Source: Acinetobacter calcoaceticus DSM 30006 = CIP 81.8 | GTDB lineage: Bacteria > Pseudomonadota > Gammaproteobacteria > Pseudomonadales > Moraxellaceae | Direction of reading: 5' to 3' | DNA length: 64,000 bases | Assembly: GCF_000368965.1 (NCBI RefSeq) | Contig: NZ_KB849779.1 | Span: 62,001-126,000, forward strand | Shown here: positions 8,861 to 18,115 of the stretch, one piece after another | How positions within the stretch are numbered: the first letter of the stretch is position 1 | Layout: each line of letters begins with the position of its first letter | Program-made: the position numbers and the translations under genes | The notes under the pieces: model-generated | The model's input: only the letters and a program-made list of their open reading frames with translations | Told to the model about the DNA's origin: nothing | Databases searched by the model: none

Positions 8861-10498
8861 ATGGTTAGTGCTTATGATGAATTGCCACGCACACCCGCAA
8901 ACTTTGTTGCGTTATCGCCTCTACGCTACCTAGAGCGTGCAGCTTATATTTATCCAAATCACGCTTCGATTATTCACGGTAAACGCCAAATTTCATGGAA
9001 AGAAACTTACCAACGTTGTTGCCAGTTTGCTTCTCAGCTCAAACAACTCGGAATTGGTAAAAATGATACGGTATCAGTTTTATTACCGAATGTGCCAGCG
9101 ATGATCGAAGCACATTTTGCAGTACCGATGACCGGAGCTGTGCTCAATACGCTCAATACACGCTTAGATGCAAAAACAATAGCTTTTATGTTAGAACATG
9201 CTGAAAGCAAAGTACTTTTGGTTGACCCTGAATTTGTTAATCTGGCAAGAGAAGCCCTCTCTCTTATTCCCGACCAACACATTATTGTGATTGATGTAGC
9301 TGATGATGAATATGAGGGAGAGAATCAGTTTATTGGCTCTTTTGAATATGAAGAATGGATAGCTCAAGGCGACATTAATTTCGTATGGCATTTACCAGAA
9401 GATGAATGGGATGCAATTAGCTTAAGCTACACTTCAGGCACAACAGGTAATCCTAAAGGCGTCGTTTACCATCATCGGGGAGCTTATTTAAACGCTGCAA
9501 GTAACATATTGGCCTGCGGAATGAAACCTCGCGCTGTGTATTTGTGGACATTACCGCTTTTCCATTGTAACGGTTGGTGTTTTGCATGGAGTATTGCAGC
9601 CAGCGGTGGAACCAATATTTGTTTGCGCAAGGTCGACCCAGAATTAGTCATGCAACTCATTGCAAAACATAAAGTTGATTATTTCTGTGGTGCCCCTATT
9701 GTTCTTTCAATGATTATTAACTTACCTAAAGAAAAGCAAACTGACTTTGATCACCATGTTGAAGTAATGGTTGCCGGAGCCGCTCCTCCAGTTGCTATTA
9801 TTGAAGGTATGCGCAATATGGGAATTAATGTAAATCATGTTTATGGTTTAACTGAAACTTACGGGCCTTCTGCCTTGTGCGCTTCGCAATCAGGATGGAA
9901 TGAGCTCTCAATTGCCGAACAAGCCCAACTTCATTCCCGTCAAGGCGTGCCCTATCCATTACAAGACAGTATGCGTGTATTAGACCCAGAAACCATGCAA
10001 CCCGTACCAAACGATGGACAAACCATGGGAGAAATCATGTTCCGTGGCAATATTGTCATGAAAGGCTATTTAAAGAATCCCAAAGCGACTCAAGAAGCTT
10101 TTGCTGGTGGATGGTTCCATACGGGAGACTTAGCAGTTTGCCATCCCGATGGTTATGCAAAAATTACTGATCGCTCGAAAGACATTATTATTTCAGGTGG
10201 AGAAAATATTTCCTCTCTAGAAATAGAGGATGTGTTGTACAGGCATCCAGCTGTTTTAACCGCTGCGGTCGTTGCTAAACCCGATGCTCGCTGGCAAGAA
10301 GTACCATGCGCATTTATTGAATTAAAAATGGGTGCTACAGCAACACCTGAAGAAATTATTGCACATTGCCAAAAAGAGTTAGCACGCTTTAAAGTTCCTA
10401 AAGATGTGATTATTACTGAAATTCCAAAAACATCTACAGGCAAATTACAGAAATTCATTTTGCGTGAATGGGCAAAAGAACGTGCTGAAAATATATAA
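8861..10498 (+). CDS. Acyl-CoA synthetase (AMP-forming), AlkK/medium-chain type
   Basis: 545 residues of the ANL adenylating superfamily. It activates a carboxylic acid to acyl-AMP and then to the CoA thioester. Visible motifs: the P-loop SYTSGTTGNPKGV (A3), YGLTETYGPS (A5), GWFHTGDLAVCHPDGY (A7), the hinge DRSKDIIISGGENISSLEIED (A8) and the catalytic lysine in PKTSTGKLQKF (A10). The opening RTPANFVALSPLRYLERAA is typical of AlkK-like medium-chain or aromatic acyl-CoA ligases, so a medium-chain or related acid is the likely substrate. The ATG at 8861 is chosen because a CGGAG lies 9 bases upstream; a TTG at 8852 is in frame. A monocistronic gene with a strong terminator. Confidence 0.9.
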   Translation: MVSAYDELPRTPANFVALSPLRYLERAAYIYPNHASIIHGKRQISWKETYQRCCQFASQLKQLGIGKNDTVSVLLPNVPAMIEAHFAVPMTGAVLNTLNTRLDAKTIAFMLEHAESKVLLVDPEFVNLAREALSLIPDQHIIVIDVADDEYEGENQFIGSFEYEEWIAQGDINFVWHLPEDEWDAISLSYTSGTTGNPKGVVYHHRGAYLNAASNILACGMKPRAVYLWTLPLFHCNGWCFAWSIAASGGTNICLRKVDPELVMQLIAKHKVDYFCGAPIVLSMIINLPKEKQTDFDHHVEVMVAGAAPPVAIIEGMRNMGINVNHVYGLTETYGPSALCASQSGWNELSIAEQAQLHSRQGVPYPLQDSMRVLDPETMQPVPNDGQTMGEIMFRGNIVMKGYLKNPKATQEAFAGGWFHTGDLAVCHPDGYAKITDRSKDIIISGGENISSLEIEDVLYRHPAVLTAAVVAKPDARWQEVPCAFIELKMGATATPEEIIAHCQKELARFKVPKDVIITEIPKTSTGKLQKFILREWAKERAENI

Positions 10499-10500
10499 AT

Positions 10501-10533
10501 AAAAAAAGCGACGCCTTGAGCGTCGCTTTTTTT
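10501..10533. terminator. Bidirectional terminator
   Basis: AAAAAAAGCGACGC / GCGTCGCTTTTTTT with a 5-base loop, between the convergent acyl-CoA synthetase and darP genes. A/T runs on both sides allow termination from both directions. Confidence 0.9.
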
Positions 10534-10545
10534 ATTTAAGTGCAT

Positions 10546-11082
10546 TTAGCCTTGATCGGACAATAATGCAATTTGCTGTACATAGTTAACAAATTTAACT
10601 TTTGATGCCTCAATATCTGCTTCACTCGCCTGTTGAGTTTTATCGCGGTTGATTCTCAACACATGCTGACGCAGGGTGTGACGTTCCGATGCATTATAAA
10701 TTTTACTAAATTCAGTAATTGCAGGATCACCCTGTTCAATCATGCGGTCAACCCAACGCATTAATTGAGCCTGTCTTTTTGCGCCTTGCTGCGGGGTTAA
10801 ATAAGACAAAATAATGGTCTCATCTTCATTGCGCAATAACTTACCAATACGTTGAAATTGGCGACGACGTGCTTCAAAAGAACTAATGTTCTGCACTTCC
10901 ATTAAAGCATCAATTAAACGCTCATCAACTGGAAGTTTCTGAATTTGTTTAATAGAAAGTTGTGCGAGTTGCTCACCTAAAGCAGCCATACGTTGCACTG
11001 CTTTTTTCTGTTCGGTTTTACTTGCACGTCCTTCTAAAGAACCAAAATCTTCTTCACTATAACGTTGGGAACCACGTGCCAC
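10546..11082 (-). CDS. darP: Ribosome biogenesis factor DarP (YjgA, DUF615)
   Basis: 178 residues, the family length. It is nearly all helical and strongly basic, with the family opening SEEDFGSLEGRASKTEQKKAVQRMAALGEQLAQLS and the later RRRQFQRIGKLLRNED and RQAQLMRWVDRMIEQGD. DarP binds late 50S precursors and promotes peptidyl-transferase-centre maturation in E. coli. It is the last gene of the pcnB-to-darP unit, 2 bases after ptsO, and ends at the shared terminator. Confidence 0.92.
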   Translation of the reverse strand: MARGSQRYSEEDFGSLEGRASKTEQKKAVQRMAALGEQLAQLSIKQIQKLPVDERLIDALMEVQNISSFEARRRQFQRIGKLLRNEDETIILSYLTPQQGAKRQAQLMRWVDRMIEQGDPAITEFSKIYNASERHTLRQHVLRINRDKTQQASEADIEASKVKFVNYVQQIALLSDQG

Positions 11083-11084
11083 GA

Positions 11085-11354
11085 TTAATCTGCCTCATAA
11101 AATTTTGCTGCGAATAACGCCAGTACTTCATTTAATGCCTGTTCTTCGTCGGTACCATCAATGACCAATCGCAAAGTGGTCCCTTTACCTGCACCTAACA
11201 TCAGCAAAGACATAATATTTTTTGCATCTACCAAATGATCGCCTTTTCCTATCTGGATCGACGAACGAAACTTTGTAGTGACCTCTATCAGTTTTCCTGA
11301 TGCACGAGCATGTAAACCGAGTTTATTAATTACATCAACAGTTGTGTCTATCAT
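11085..11354 (-). CDS. ptsO: HPr-family phosphocarrier protein (NPr)
   Basis: 89 residues. The phosphorylation-site motif [10 protein letters not shown] places the active histidine at residue 15, exactly as in HPr/NPr, and the helix [12 protein letters not shown] follows the regulatory Ser region (KNIMSLLML). The link to rapZ points to the nitrogen-related PTS (NPr) rather than sugar transport. The chosen ATG at 11352-11354 overlaps the rapZ stop as ATGA; the frame is open upstream inside rapZ, but that extension is not HPr-like. No ptsN or rpoN is in this window, so its partners are encoded elsewhere. Confidence 0.92.
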   Translation of the reverse strand: MIDTTVDVINKLGLHARASGKLIEVTTKFRSSIQIGKGDHLVDAKNIMSLLMLGAGKGTTLRLVIDGTDEEQALNEVLALFAAKFYEAD

Positions 11355-12202
11355 GACCAGTGCTTCATTTCTCTGTGTAAGACCTGAACAGACCATTCTG
11401 CCTCAAGTGCTTGTTTTAGTCTATCTACGATATAAACCGAACGATGTTGACCTCCAGTGCAACCAATAGAAATCGTCATATAGTGACGATGTCCTTCAGC
11501 AAATGCTGGAAGCCATTTTTTTAAGAAGTGAAGAATATCATCAAACATTTCGTTTGCTTGTGGACTTGCTTCTAAAAATTGTCTTACTGGCTCATCCAAA
11601 CCAGAAAAACGTCTTAATTCTAAATCCCAATGCGGATTTGGTAAATGCCGTACATCAAAAACATAATCGGCATCTAAAGGAATGCCATGTTTATATCCAA
11701 AGGACTGCAATATGACAATAAGCTTATCTGACTGCCCCAATTTAGACAGTAAAATATGCTTTAAATCATGAACGCTTTTATCTGTTGTATCAATATGAAC
11801 CGTAGCGCGGAACTGAATTGGAAGCAGCAACTGCTTTTCTTCATGAATACATTGCAACAGACTTTTAAAACGGTTGGCTAATGGATGTGGACGACGCGAT
11901 GCACTAAAACGCGCAATCAGATCCTGATCTTGCGTAGTAAGATAAATAACATCAACCGTGCCATGTCTTTGTAATTGCTCAAAAACATGATCGAACTCTT
12001 GCATATCTGCCCGAGTACTTCTTACATCCACACCTAAAGCCAATTGCTCTAGGTTATTTTCATGATCTAGCTTTGCCACAATTTCAGGCAGCAATGCCAA
12101 AGGCAAATTATCAATACAGTAATAGCCCAAATCTTCTAATACTTGAAGGGCTGAAGATTTTCCTGAACCAGACTGTCCTGTCACGATAAGTATACGCTTC
12201 AT
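11351..12202 (-). CDS. rapZ: RapZ family nucleotide-binding protein (RNase adapter, YvcJ)
   Basis: 283 residues. It has an N-terminal Walker [12 protein letters not shown], at residues 7-17, a P-loop kinase-like domain with [10 protein letters not shown], and the conserved C-terminal domain [24 protein letters not shown] and [13 protein letters not shown]. In E. coli RapZ directs RNase E to the sRNA GlmZ and senses glucosamine-6-phosphate. Whether the Acinetobacter protein does this is unknown. It shares an ATGA overlap with ptsO, the pairing seen in many proteobacteria, and lies 23 bases after panC. Confidence 0.93.
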   Translation of the reverse strand: MKRILIVTGQSGSGKSSALQVLEDLGYYCIDNLPLALLPEIVAKLDHENNLEQLALGVDVRSTRADMQEFDHVFEQLQRHGTVDVIYLTTQDQDLIARFSASRRPHPLANRFKSLLQCIHEEKQLLLPIQFRATVHIDTTDKSVHDLKHILLSKLGQSDKLIVILQSFGYKHGIPLDADYVFDVRHLPNPHWDLELRRFSGLDEPVRQFLEASPQANEMFDDILHFLKKWLPAFAEGHRHYMTISIGCTGGQHRSVYIVDRLKQALEAEWSVQVLHREMKHWS

Positions 12203-12225
12203 GGCATGGCTGTCCTTTGATCTAT

Positions 12226-13074
12226 TTATTGGGGTGTAAAGGCAACTTCTAAATTGTCAATCAAACGGGTTGCCCCCAGTTTTGCCGCGACAAATAACAC
12301 AATATCACGATCAAATTGAGTAACAGGTAACAAATTTGTCTGACGAGCTTCGACATAATCCACAACAAAACCATTATCTGTCAACTGAGTTTTGATATCT
12401 TCTACAACTTGTTGCAAATCTTTGCCTTGATGTAACTGCTGCTCAGCCTGCTTCAAACTTTGATAAATAACCGGAGCCACCTGACGGTGCTCATCGCTTA
12501 AATAACCATTTCTTGAGCTAAGTGCCAAGCCATCTGCTGCACGAACAATTGGCACACCAATCACTTCTAAAGGAATATTTAAATCTTGTACAAACTGGCG
12601 AATAACTGCTAACTGCTGGTAATCTTTTTGTCCAAAGAAAGCGTAATTCGGTTGCACAATATTAAAGAGCTTAGTTACCACCAAAGCTACACCATCAAAG
12701 TGTCCCGGACGTGAACTACCACATAAAGCATCTGTAATCTGGTGTACACTTATGTTCGTTAAACGCGGTTGTGTACCGTACATCTGCTCAACTGATGGCG
12801 CAAAAATAATATCACAGCCTACATCAGCCAATAGACGACTATCTTGTTCTAAAGTACGAGGATAGTTGTCAAAATCTTCACCCGGTCCAAATTGAGTCGG
12901 ATTTACGAAAATGCTCACAACCACAACATCACATAACTTTTTCGCTTCACGAACAAGTGTGAGATGTCCTTCATGTAGATTTCCCATTGTTGGGACAAAA
13001 CCAATAATTTTACGTGCAGCTCTAGCAGGATTTAAAGAAGCTGCAAGACCTTGTATGGTGGTTTCTGTTTTCAT
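12226..13074 (-). CDS. panC: Pantothenate synthetase
   Basis: 282 residues. It joins pantoate and beta-alanine using ATP to make pantothenate (vitamin B5), the CoA precursor. The class I synthetase nucleotide site is seen in [15 protein letters not shown] (HxGH) and in the KMSKS-like [10 protein letters not shown]. The pantoate/beta-alanine pocket residues lie in [23 protein letters not shown] and FFGQKDYQQ. Translation is probably coupled: its ATG begins 3 bases after the panB stop. Confidence 0.97.
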   Translation of the reverse strand: MKTETTIQGLAASLNPARAARKIIGFVPTMGNLHEGHLTLVREAKKLCDVVVVSIFVNPTQFGPGEDFDNYPRTLEQDSRLLADVGCDIIFAPSVEQMYGTQPRLTNISVHQITDALCGSSRPGHFDGVALVVTKLFNIVQPNYAFFGQKDYQQLAVIRQFVQDLNIPLEVIGVPIVRAADGLALSSRNGYLSDEHRQVAPVIYQSLKQAEQQLHQGKDLQQVVEDIKTQLTDNGFVVDYVEARQTNLLPVTQFDRDIVLFVAAKLGATRLIDNLEVAFTPQ

Positions 13075-13077
13075 GAA

Positions 13078-13887
13078 TTACAGCTCAACGTGAAAAGTAT
13101 GTTCTTTAGCAGGGAATGACTGATCAAGTACCGCAGCATGATAAGCTTTAAACGCATCTAAAATAGCAGTTTCACCTGATTGTTCTTTCATAAAGTTACG
13201 TACAAAACGCGCAACTCGACCAAAAGTTAAACCTAACATATCTTGTACAACCAATACTTGGCCATCGGTTGCATTACCTGCACCAATACCAATTACAGAT
13301 GTATTTGGGAATAATTCAGCAATTTCTTGTCCCAACTGAGCAGGTACACATTCAAGTAATAACACCGATGCACCCGCCTCAACTACTGCTGTACAATCAG
13401 CAATGAGTTGATCTGCCGCTTCACGTGTTCTCGCTTGTAATTTATAACCACCAAATACATGTACAGATTGAGGTGTTAAGCCTAAATGTACACAAACAGG
13501 CACACCATTACGGGTTAAAACCTGCACGATTTCACTTAACCATGCACCGCCTTCGATTTTCACCATTTGAGCGCCAGCCTGCATGACTGTTCTTGAGTTC
13601 TGCAAAGCATCATTTAAGGTTGCATAACTCATAAATGGTAAGTCGGTCATAATCATTGCATGCTGATTACCACGACGAACCGCTGCCGTATGATAAGCCA
13701 TATCTTCAACGGTTACTGGTAAAGTTGAATCTCGCCCTTGAATTGCCATTCCAAGAGAATCACCAATTAAGATTGTATCAACTTCAGCAAGTTCCATTGC
13801 TTTTGCCATGCTTGCATCGTAACAAGTCAGGCAAGAGAACTTGCGTCCTTCGGTTTTAAATTTTCTTAAGTCACTTAGACTAATCAT
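13078..13887 (-). CDS. panB: 3-methyl-2-oxobutanoate hydroxymethyltransferase
   Basis: 269 residues. It transfers a hydroxymethyl group from 5,10-methylene-tetrahydrofolate to alpha-ketoisovalerate to give ketopantoate. TIM-barrel motifs are present: LTCYDASMAK, ILIGDSLGMAIQGRDSTLPVT (metal-binding Asp), MVKIEGG, VCVHLGLTPQSVHVFGGY and VIGIGAGNATDGQVLVVQDMLGL. The ATG at 13885-13887 has AGAGGAT upstream and removes a 23-residue non-homologous extension. Its neighbour folK supplies folate synthesis, a link to its cofactor. Its substrate ketoisovalerate comes from the ilv pathway encoded at 54-57 kb. Confidence 0.97.
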   Translation of the reverse strand: MISLSDLRKFKTEGRKFSCLTCYDASMAKAMELAEVDTILIGDSLGMAIQGRDSTLPVTVEDMAYHTAAVRRGNQHAMIMTDLPFMSYATLNDALQNSRTVMQAGAQMVKIEGGAWLSEIVQVLTRNGVPVCVHLGLTPQSVHVFGGYKLQARTREAADQLIADCTAVVEAGASVLLLECVPAQLGQEIAELFPNTSVIGIGAGNATDGQVLVVQDMLGLTFGRVARFVRNFMKEQSGETAILDAFKAYHAAVLDQSFPAKEHTFHVEL

Positions 13888-13933
13888 GATGATATCCTCT
13901 ACAAGAGTTCGCAGAACATAATGAATCGAGAGC

Positions 13934-14416
13934 TTAAGCCCAAGACTCATCAGCAAGTACAGTCAGTGTCGGCTGCTGTATCAGCTCTAAATCTTTGAGT
14001 GGCTGACCATTCAGTTGTAAATCTGCATCTAAATCTAATAAGGGAATTACAACAAAATCTCGTTGTAGAATTCCTATGTGCGGCACAGTTAAGCGCTCAT
14101 TTTGAATTTTTTCATTGCCATATATAAGCAAATCCAGATCTAAGGTTCGCTCACCCCAACGGCGAAGTCGTACACGACCAGCCTCTTGCTCAAAACGTTG
14201 TAAATGATCGAGCAAATCTAAAGGCGCAAGAGCCGTATTTAATTCTGCAACTGCATTTAAATAGTTTGGCTGGTCTTGAGGCCCCATAGGTGGACTTTGA
14301 TAAAGTCTAGAAACTTTAACCATTCCTAAGGTTTTAAGCTTGGCAATGGCTTCAGATAAAATTTGACGTGAATCGCCTAAATTACTTCCTAAACCAATAT
14401 AAGCGGTTATTGTCAT
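13934..14416 (-). CDS. folK: 2-amino-4-hydroxy-6-hydroxymethyldihydropteridine pyrophosphokinase
   Basis: 160 residues. It transfers pyrophosphate from ATP to 6-hydroxymethyl-dihydropterin on the folate pathway. Signature segments: AYIGLGSNLGDSRQIL at the N-terminus, YQSPPMGPQDQPNYLNAVAEL, and the HPPK signature RWGERTLDLDLLIYG with the two magnesium-binding Asp residues, then VPHIGILQRDFVVIPLLDL. Its ATG overlaps the pcnB stop by 4 bases; this pcnB-folK coupling is widespread in gamma-proteobacteria. Confidence 0.97.
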   Translation of the reverse strand: MTITAYIGLGSNLGDSRQILSEAIAKLKTLGMVKVSRLYQSPPMGPQDQPNYLNAVAELNTALAPLDLLDHLQRFEQEAGRVRLRRWGERTLDLDLLIYGNEKIQNERLTVPHIGILQRDFVVIPLLDLDADLQLNGQPLKDLELIQQPTLTVLADESWA

Positions 14417-15876
14417 TGCGTTGGCCCAAAAACAACTTGGCTTAAATCGCGCTGTACCCGCTTACGTTTTAAAATTGGATGATCGCCCATCACGCCTGCG
14501 TCCAAAGCAGTCGCTTTTTCAACAAATCGGCTTACTGCCTGATCTTGTCTAGTACGTTCTTTTTTCCCACGGCGAGTGCGTGGTTCAGGAATATCAACCA
14601 AAGGTTCAATTTCCGTCTCAACTTTATTATTTTCAATAGGCTCAGCAGCAGCTTTACGACGGTTTCTAGCTTTCTGACGATTATATTGGCTAATAGCAGC
14701 TTCTTTTTCGTCATTTGACATTTCTTGGTAGGATTCCCACCAGCTTCCCATTCCTTGTGTTGTGTCATCACCTGACTTTTCACGGAGTAATAAGAAGTCA
14801 AAACCAGCGCGAAAGCGAGCATGCCCTGCCAATGCTTCTATTTGCTGTGGTTTTGGATTGAGCAAACGAGTCTGCATTTCCCAAACTTCACGAATAAAAG
14901 TTTCTGCAAAACGAGGAATCACTGTACGTGTCGCTTGGCGTTTTAAGACGTCTAAACCAGCCTGTGCACGCGCTTCGGCCGGCACAATACCTTTAGATAA
15001 ATAAAACTCACAACGCTCTAAAAACGGCTGCCACAATAACACTGCATAGAAAAATGCAGGGTTAATTGTTTTACCCACTTGTATACGTTGATCTGTATTC
15101 TTTGCTGCTCTTAAAATAAATGCAGTGAGATTAGGCTGAATATCGGCAAAAAGTTGCTTCCAGACACCGAACTCAATCAACATTGGCAAAACACGTGCCA
15201 AATGTCCCATTGTGAAGAGCTTCTGAGACTCATCATATAAACGATGCGGCGAGACATCACGCAATAATTGCGTCATTTCAGCGTCAAATATATCGAGAAT
15301 ATTTGAATCAATTTTGAAATTTAACTTGGCTGCAAAGCGTAGAGTTCGCAGCATACGCACTGGGTCTTCTTCAAAACGCTGTGTTGGATCACCCAATAAA
15401 CGCAAAGTTTTGTTTTTAACATCGTCAATTGCGTTGCAGAAATCGAGCACAATAGCCTTACGCGGTTGGTAATATAAGGTATTGATAGAAAAGTCACGTC
15501 GAGCAAAGTCTTGTTCGATGGTACCCCAGTTATTGTCACGTAAAATCATGCCTGAGGCACTCGTAACTGCTTTTTTAGGAGGGGCACGGAATGTTGCAAC
15601 TTCAATCAGCTCACGCCCTGAATAGACATGTGCCAATTCAAATCGACGGCCAATGATTCGGCAACGTCGGCCAAAAACTTCTTTAATTTGAGCAGGTGTC
15701 GCATTGGTGACTGCATCGAAATCTTTAGGATTAAACCCTAGCATTAAATCACGGACACCACCCCCAACAATATAAGCTTCATAGCCAGCTTTAGTCAGGC
15801 TATCGATCACATCTAAAATCGAAGAAGGAAGTTGGGCTGTGGACAAACCACATTTTGACGCTCGCAAGGTTTGCAA
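14413..15876 (-). CDS. pcnB: Poly(A) polymerase I
   Basis: 487 residues. It adds 3' poly(A) tails that promote RNA decay. The nucleotidyltransferase head is clear: YIVGGGVRDLMLG at residues 35-47, catalytic Asp52 and Asp54 in NPKDFDAVTNATP, GRRFELAHV, ARRDFSINTLYY, and the RNA-binding RFEEDPVRMLRTLRFAAKL. The C-terminus is long, basic and low-complexity (RKAAAEPIENNK, RTRRGKKERTRQ), as in the E. coli enzyme. The start is a TTG at 15874-15876: an in-frame TGA lies five codons beyond the AGGAG ribosome site, so no ATG or GTG start upstream is possible. Confidence 0.95.
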   Translation of the reverse strand: MQTLRASKCGLSTAQLPSSILDVIDSLTKAGYEAYIVGGGVRDLMLGFNPKDFDAVTNATPAQIKEVFGRRCRIIGRRFELAHVYSGRELIEVATFRAPPKKAVTSASGMILRDNNWGTIEQDFARRDFSINTLYYQPRKAIVLDFCNAIDDVKNKTLRLLGDPTQRFEEDPVRMLRTLRFAAKLNFKIDSNILDIFDAEMTQLLRDVSPHRLYDESQKLFTMGHLARVLPMLIEFGVWKQLFADIQPNLTAFILRAAKNTDQRIQVGKTINPAFFYAVLLWQPFLERCEFYLSKGIVPAEARAQAGLDVLKRQATRTVIPRFAETFIREVWEMQTRLLNPKPQQIEALAGHARFRAGFDFLLLREKSGDDTTQGMGSWWESYQEMSNDEKEAAISQYNRQKARNRRKAAAEPIENNKVETEIEPLVDIPEPRTRRGKKERTRQDQAVSRFVEKATALDAGVMGDHPILKRKRVQRDLSQVVFGPTQ

Positions 15877-16001
15877 AAGACGCTGTCTCCTACGTCAGGA
15901 CGTAAATAACAAGTTGTCGCTAATCATAGCTCTAACGCACACAAAGGGCAATTTGATTCTCTGTAGTTTGCGCATGAAATGACAATTGACAAACACATGA
16001 T

Positions 16002-16406
16002 TTATAAACTCAACCGCGTTTTATTCTTTTCAAAAATGGCTGGACCAATGCCCTTTACGTTTTTAAATTCATCAATATTTTTAAAACCACCATTCTTTTG
16101 GCGGTATTCTACAATCGCCTGAGCCTTTTTCTCACCAATCCCTTTTAGCTTTTGAAGCTCATCAATATTGGCTTGATTCAAGTGAACTTGCCCTGAAGAA
16201 TCAGTCATTGTTGAACTTTTTGGGGCATTAGAGTGAGAGGAATGCTGCGTGCTTAACTTCTGATCATACATCTGCTGTTTAGCTTTCCACTCCTTAAAAT
16301 TTTGATCAAAAGATTGGGCCTGAATCAATGTTGATGAAATCAGGCTCCAAAATAAAACAATAAAAATATAATACTTACTCTTCCAAAGATTCATGCTGAG
16401 CGGCAT
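16002..16406 (-). CDS. ComEA-like helix-hairpin-helix protein
   Basis: 134 residues. It has an N-terminal signal or anchor segment (YYIFIVLFWSLISSTLIQAQ, possible cleavage after AQ), a hydrophilic Ser/Gln-rich linker, and a C-terminal tandem helix-hairpin-helix domain: INLDELQKLKGIGEKKAQAIVEYR-like sequence and FKNIDEFKNVKGIGPAIFEKNKTRLSL. This is the ComEA architecture, a periplasmic double-strand DNA-binding protein that ratchets DNA in during natural transformation, which Acinetobacter performs. The ATG at 16406 has a GGGGA 8 bases upstream and overlaps mazG by 32 bases; a second ATG at 16394 is possible. Confidence 0.85.
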   Translation of the reverse strand: MPLSMNLWKSKYYIFIVLFWSLISSTLIQAQSFDQNFKEWKAKQQMYDQKLSTQHSSHSNAPKSSTMTDSSGQVHLNQANIDELQKLKGIGEKKAQAIVEYRQKNGGFKNIDEFKNVKGIGPAIFEKNKTRLSL

Positions 16407-17181
16407 GTGTTTTTTCCCCTGATTTTAACTGCTGTTTTGCCTGATCCCACAATTCATCCATTTCAGACAAGGTCATGTCTTCTAATGTTCTTTGCTGTTT
16501 TTGCGCTTGATCTTCAATAAAAGCAAAACGGCTTCTAAATTTATGTATTGTTGATAAAAGTGATGTTTCACTTGAAATCGCAAGTTTACGTCCTACATTG
16601 ACTAATGAAAACAGGCAATCTCCAAATTCATCTTGAATTTCATCAATATTTTGATTTCTTAGTGCTTGCTTGAACTCGTCTAGCTCTTCTTCTAGTTTTG
16701 TATAAGCATCTTCTACGGTTTCAAAGTCGAACCCAACTTTTGCTACATTTTCTTGAATTTCTTGTGCCTGTAACAGGGCTGGACCATGCTTTAGTTCATC
16801 TAATCGTGATTGCGGCTTGCCTTGCTTTTCTTGTTGTTTAATTTGTTTCCAGAGTTCACTTACTTGTTCTGGCGTTAAGTTATTAAATTGATCTGCCTGA
16901 AAAACATGTGGATGACGGCGAATTAACTTTTCGCTTATTGCTTCAACCACATCTTGAAAATTAAAAGCACCTTGCTCACTAAACATTTGTGATTGAAACA
17001 CCACTTGTAATAGCAAATCACCCAGCTCATTTCGAATTTCACTAATATCGTCCTGACGAATAGCAGCCTCGACTTCGTAGGCTTCTTCAATGGCATATTT
17101 CGTAAGAGTCATAGGTGTTTGCGCCTGATCCCACGGACATTTTTGACGTAACTCTTGCATGATTTTAAGCAATTTCTCCAT
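16375..17181 (-). CDS. mazG: Nucleoside triphosphate pyrophosphohydrolase MazG
   Basis: 268 residues with two tandem MazG folds. The first shows LRQKCPWDQAQTPMTLTKYAIEEAYEVEAAI and ELGDLLLQVVFQSQM with the E-x-x-E / E-x-x-D metal motif. The second shows KLEEELDEFKQAL and DEFGDCLFSLVNVGRKL. It hydrolyses dNTPs and NTPs to monophosphates. In E. coli it sits beside relA and can lower ppGpp; here it is also close to relA (18.1 kb), but a plus-strand SDR gene intervenes. The ATG at 17179-17181 has GAGGG 6 bases upstream. Confidence 0.95.
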   Translation of the reverse strand: MEKLLKIMQELRQKCPWDQAQTPMTLTKYAIEEAYEVEAAIRQDDISEIRNELGDLLLQVVFQSQMFSEQGAFNFQDVVEAISEKLIRRHPHVFQADQFNNLTPEQVSELWKQIKQQEKQGKPQSRLDELKHGPALLQAQEIQENVAKVGFDFETVEDAYTKLEEELDEFKQALRNQNIDEIQDEFGDCLFSLVNVGRKLAISSETSLLSTIHKFRSRFAFIEDQAQKQQRTLEDMTLSEMDELWDQAKQQLKSGEKTHAAQHESLEE

Positions 17182-17293
17182 GGTAACCCTCAAGTTCAAA
17201 AAGTCGGTCAGTAAAACTAAGATCTTAATTTGTTATGATCAAAATCAAAGCGATTAAATCAGTCGCACTATTGTACTGACAAAGAGAAAAAAG

Positions 17294-18067
17294 ATGAGAC
17301 ACAGTATTCTGATTAGTGGTGCCGCTCAAGGTATTGGGGCAGAAATTGCACGTGTATTTTACCAACAGGGATATAAAGTAGGCATTTATGATATTAATGA
17401 GTCGCTTGCTCAAAAACTGGCAAGTGACTTAGGGCCAAATGCATGTGCTGGCTATCTAGATGTAAGTGATTACAGCCAATGGCAGCACATATTAAAAGAA
17501 TTTACCGACTGGGCTGGCGAACTTAACATCTTGGTAAATAACGCCGGTATTTTATATTCTGGTGCATTTGAAACGACTGATATTAAAGCTCATCAAAGAA
17601 CAATAAATATTAATGTAACCGGTGTCATTAATGGCTGTCACGCTGCCCTACCTTATTTAAAGCAAGCTTCTTTTGCACGAGTCATCAATCTTTCGTCAGC
17701 TTCTGCAATTTATGGACAAGCCGATTTGATTTCTTATTCAGCCAGTAAATTTGCTGTTCGGGGGATTACTGAAGGCTTAGATGTGGAATGGAAGAAATAC
17801 GGTATTCGTGTTTTAGATGTGATGCCGTTATTCGTGCAGACCGCAATGGTTAACAACATGGATGCAGGTACTATTCAAAATATGGGGATAGATTTAACAC
17901 CAAATGATATCGCTCAACAGGTTCTTACGCTCGTAGAGAAAAAGGCTCATTTCTGGACTCCGACTCATACACCAGTTGGCATAAAAACCAAACTACTTTA
18001 TCAACTTTCGACTTTAAGCCCACAGTTTTTAAATCGACTCACTAACATTTATTTATCAAGAAAGTAA
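17294..18067 (+). CDS. SDR family oxidoreductase
   Basis: 257 residues, classical short-chain dehydrogenase. It has the cofactor motif SGAAQGIGAEIAR (T/S-G-x3-G-x-G), NNAGIL, the catalytic Ser in INLSSASAIYG, and the YSASK Tyr-Lys pair. The residue after strand 2 (GIYDINE, an Asp) suggests a preference for NAD(H). Substrate unknown. It is divergent from mazG and convergent with relA, with which it shares a terminator. Confidence 0.9.
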   Translation: MRHSILISGAAQGIGAEIARVFYQQGYKVGIYDINESLAQKLASDLGPNACAGYLDVSDYSQWQHILKEFTDWAGELNILVNNAGILYSGAFETTDIKAHQRTININVTGVINGCHAALPYLKQASFARVINLSSASAIYGQADLISYSASKFAVRGITEGLDVEWKKYGIRVLDVMPLFVQTAMVNNMDAGTIQNMGIDLTPNDIAQQVLTLVEKKAHFWTPTHTPVGIKTKLLYQLSTLSPQFLNRLTNIYLSRK

Positions 18068-18074
18068 TCCATAA

Positions 18075-18105
18075 TAAAAAAGGCTGTCATTTGACAGCCT
18101 TTTTA
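18075..18105. terminator. Bidirectional terminator between SDR gene and relA
   Basis: AAAAAGGCTGTC / GACAGCCTTTTT with an ATTT loop, a perfect 12-base stem between two convergent stop codons. Confidence 0.9.
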
Positions 18106-18115
18106 CTCAATTTAG

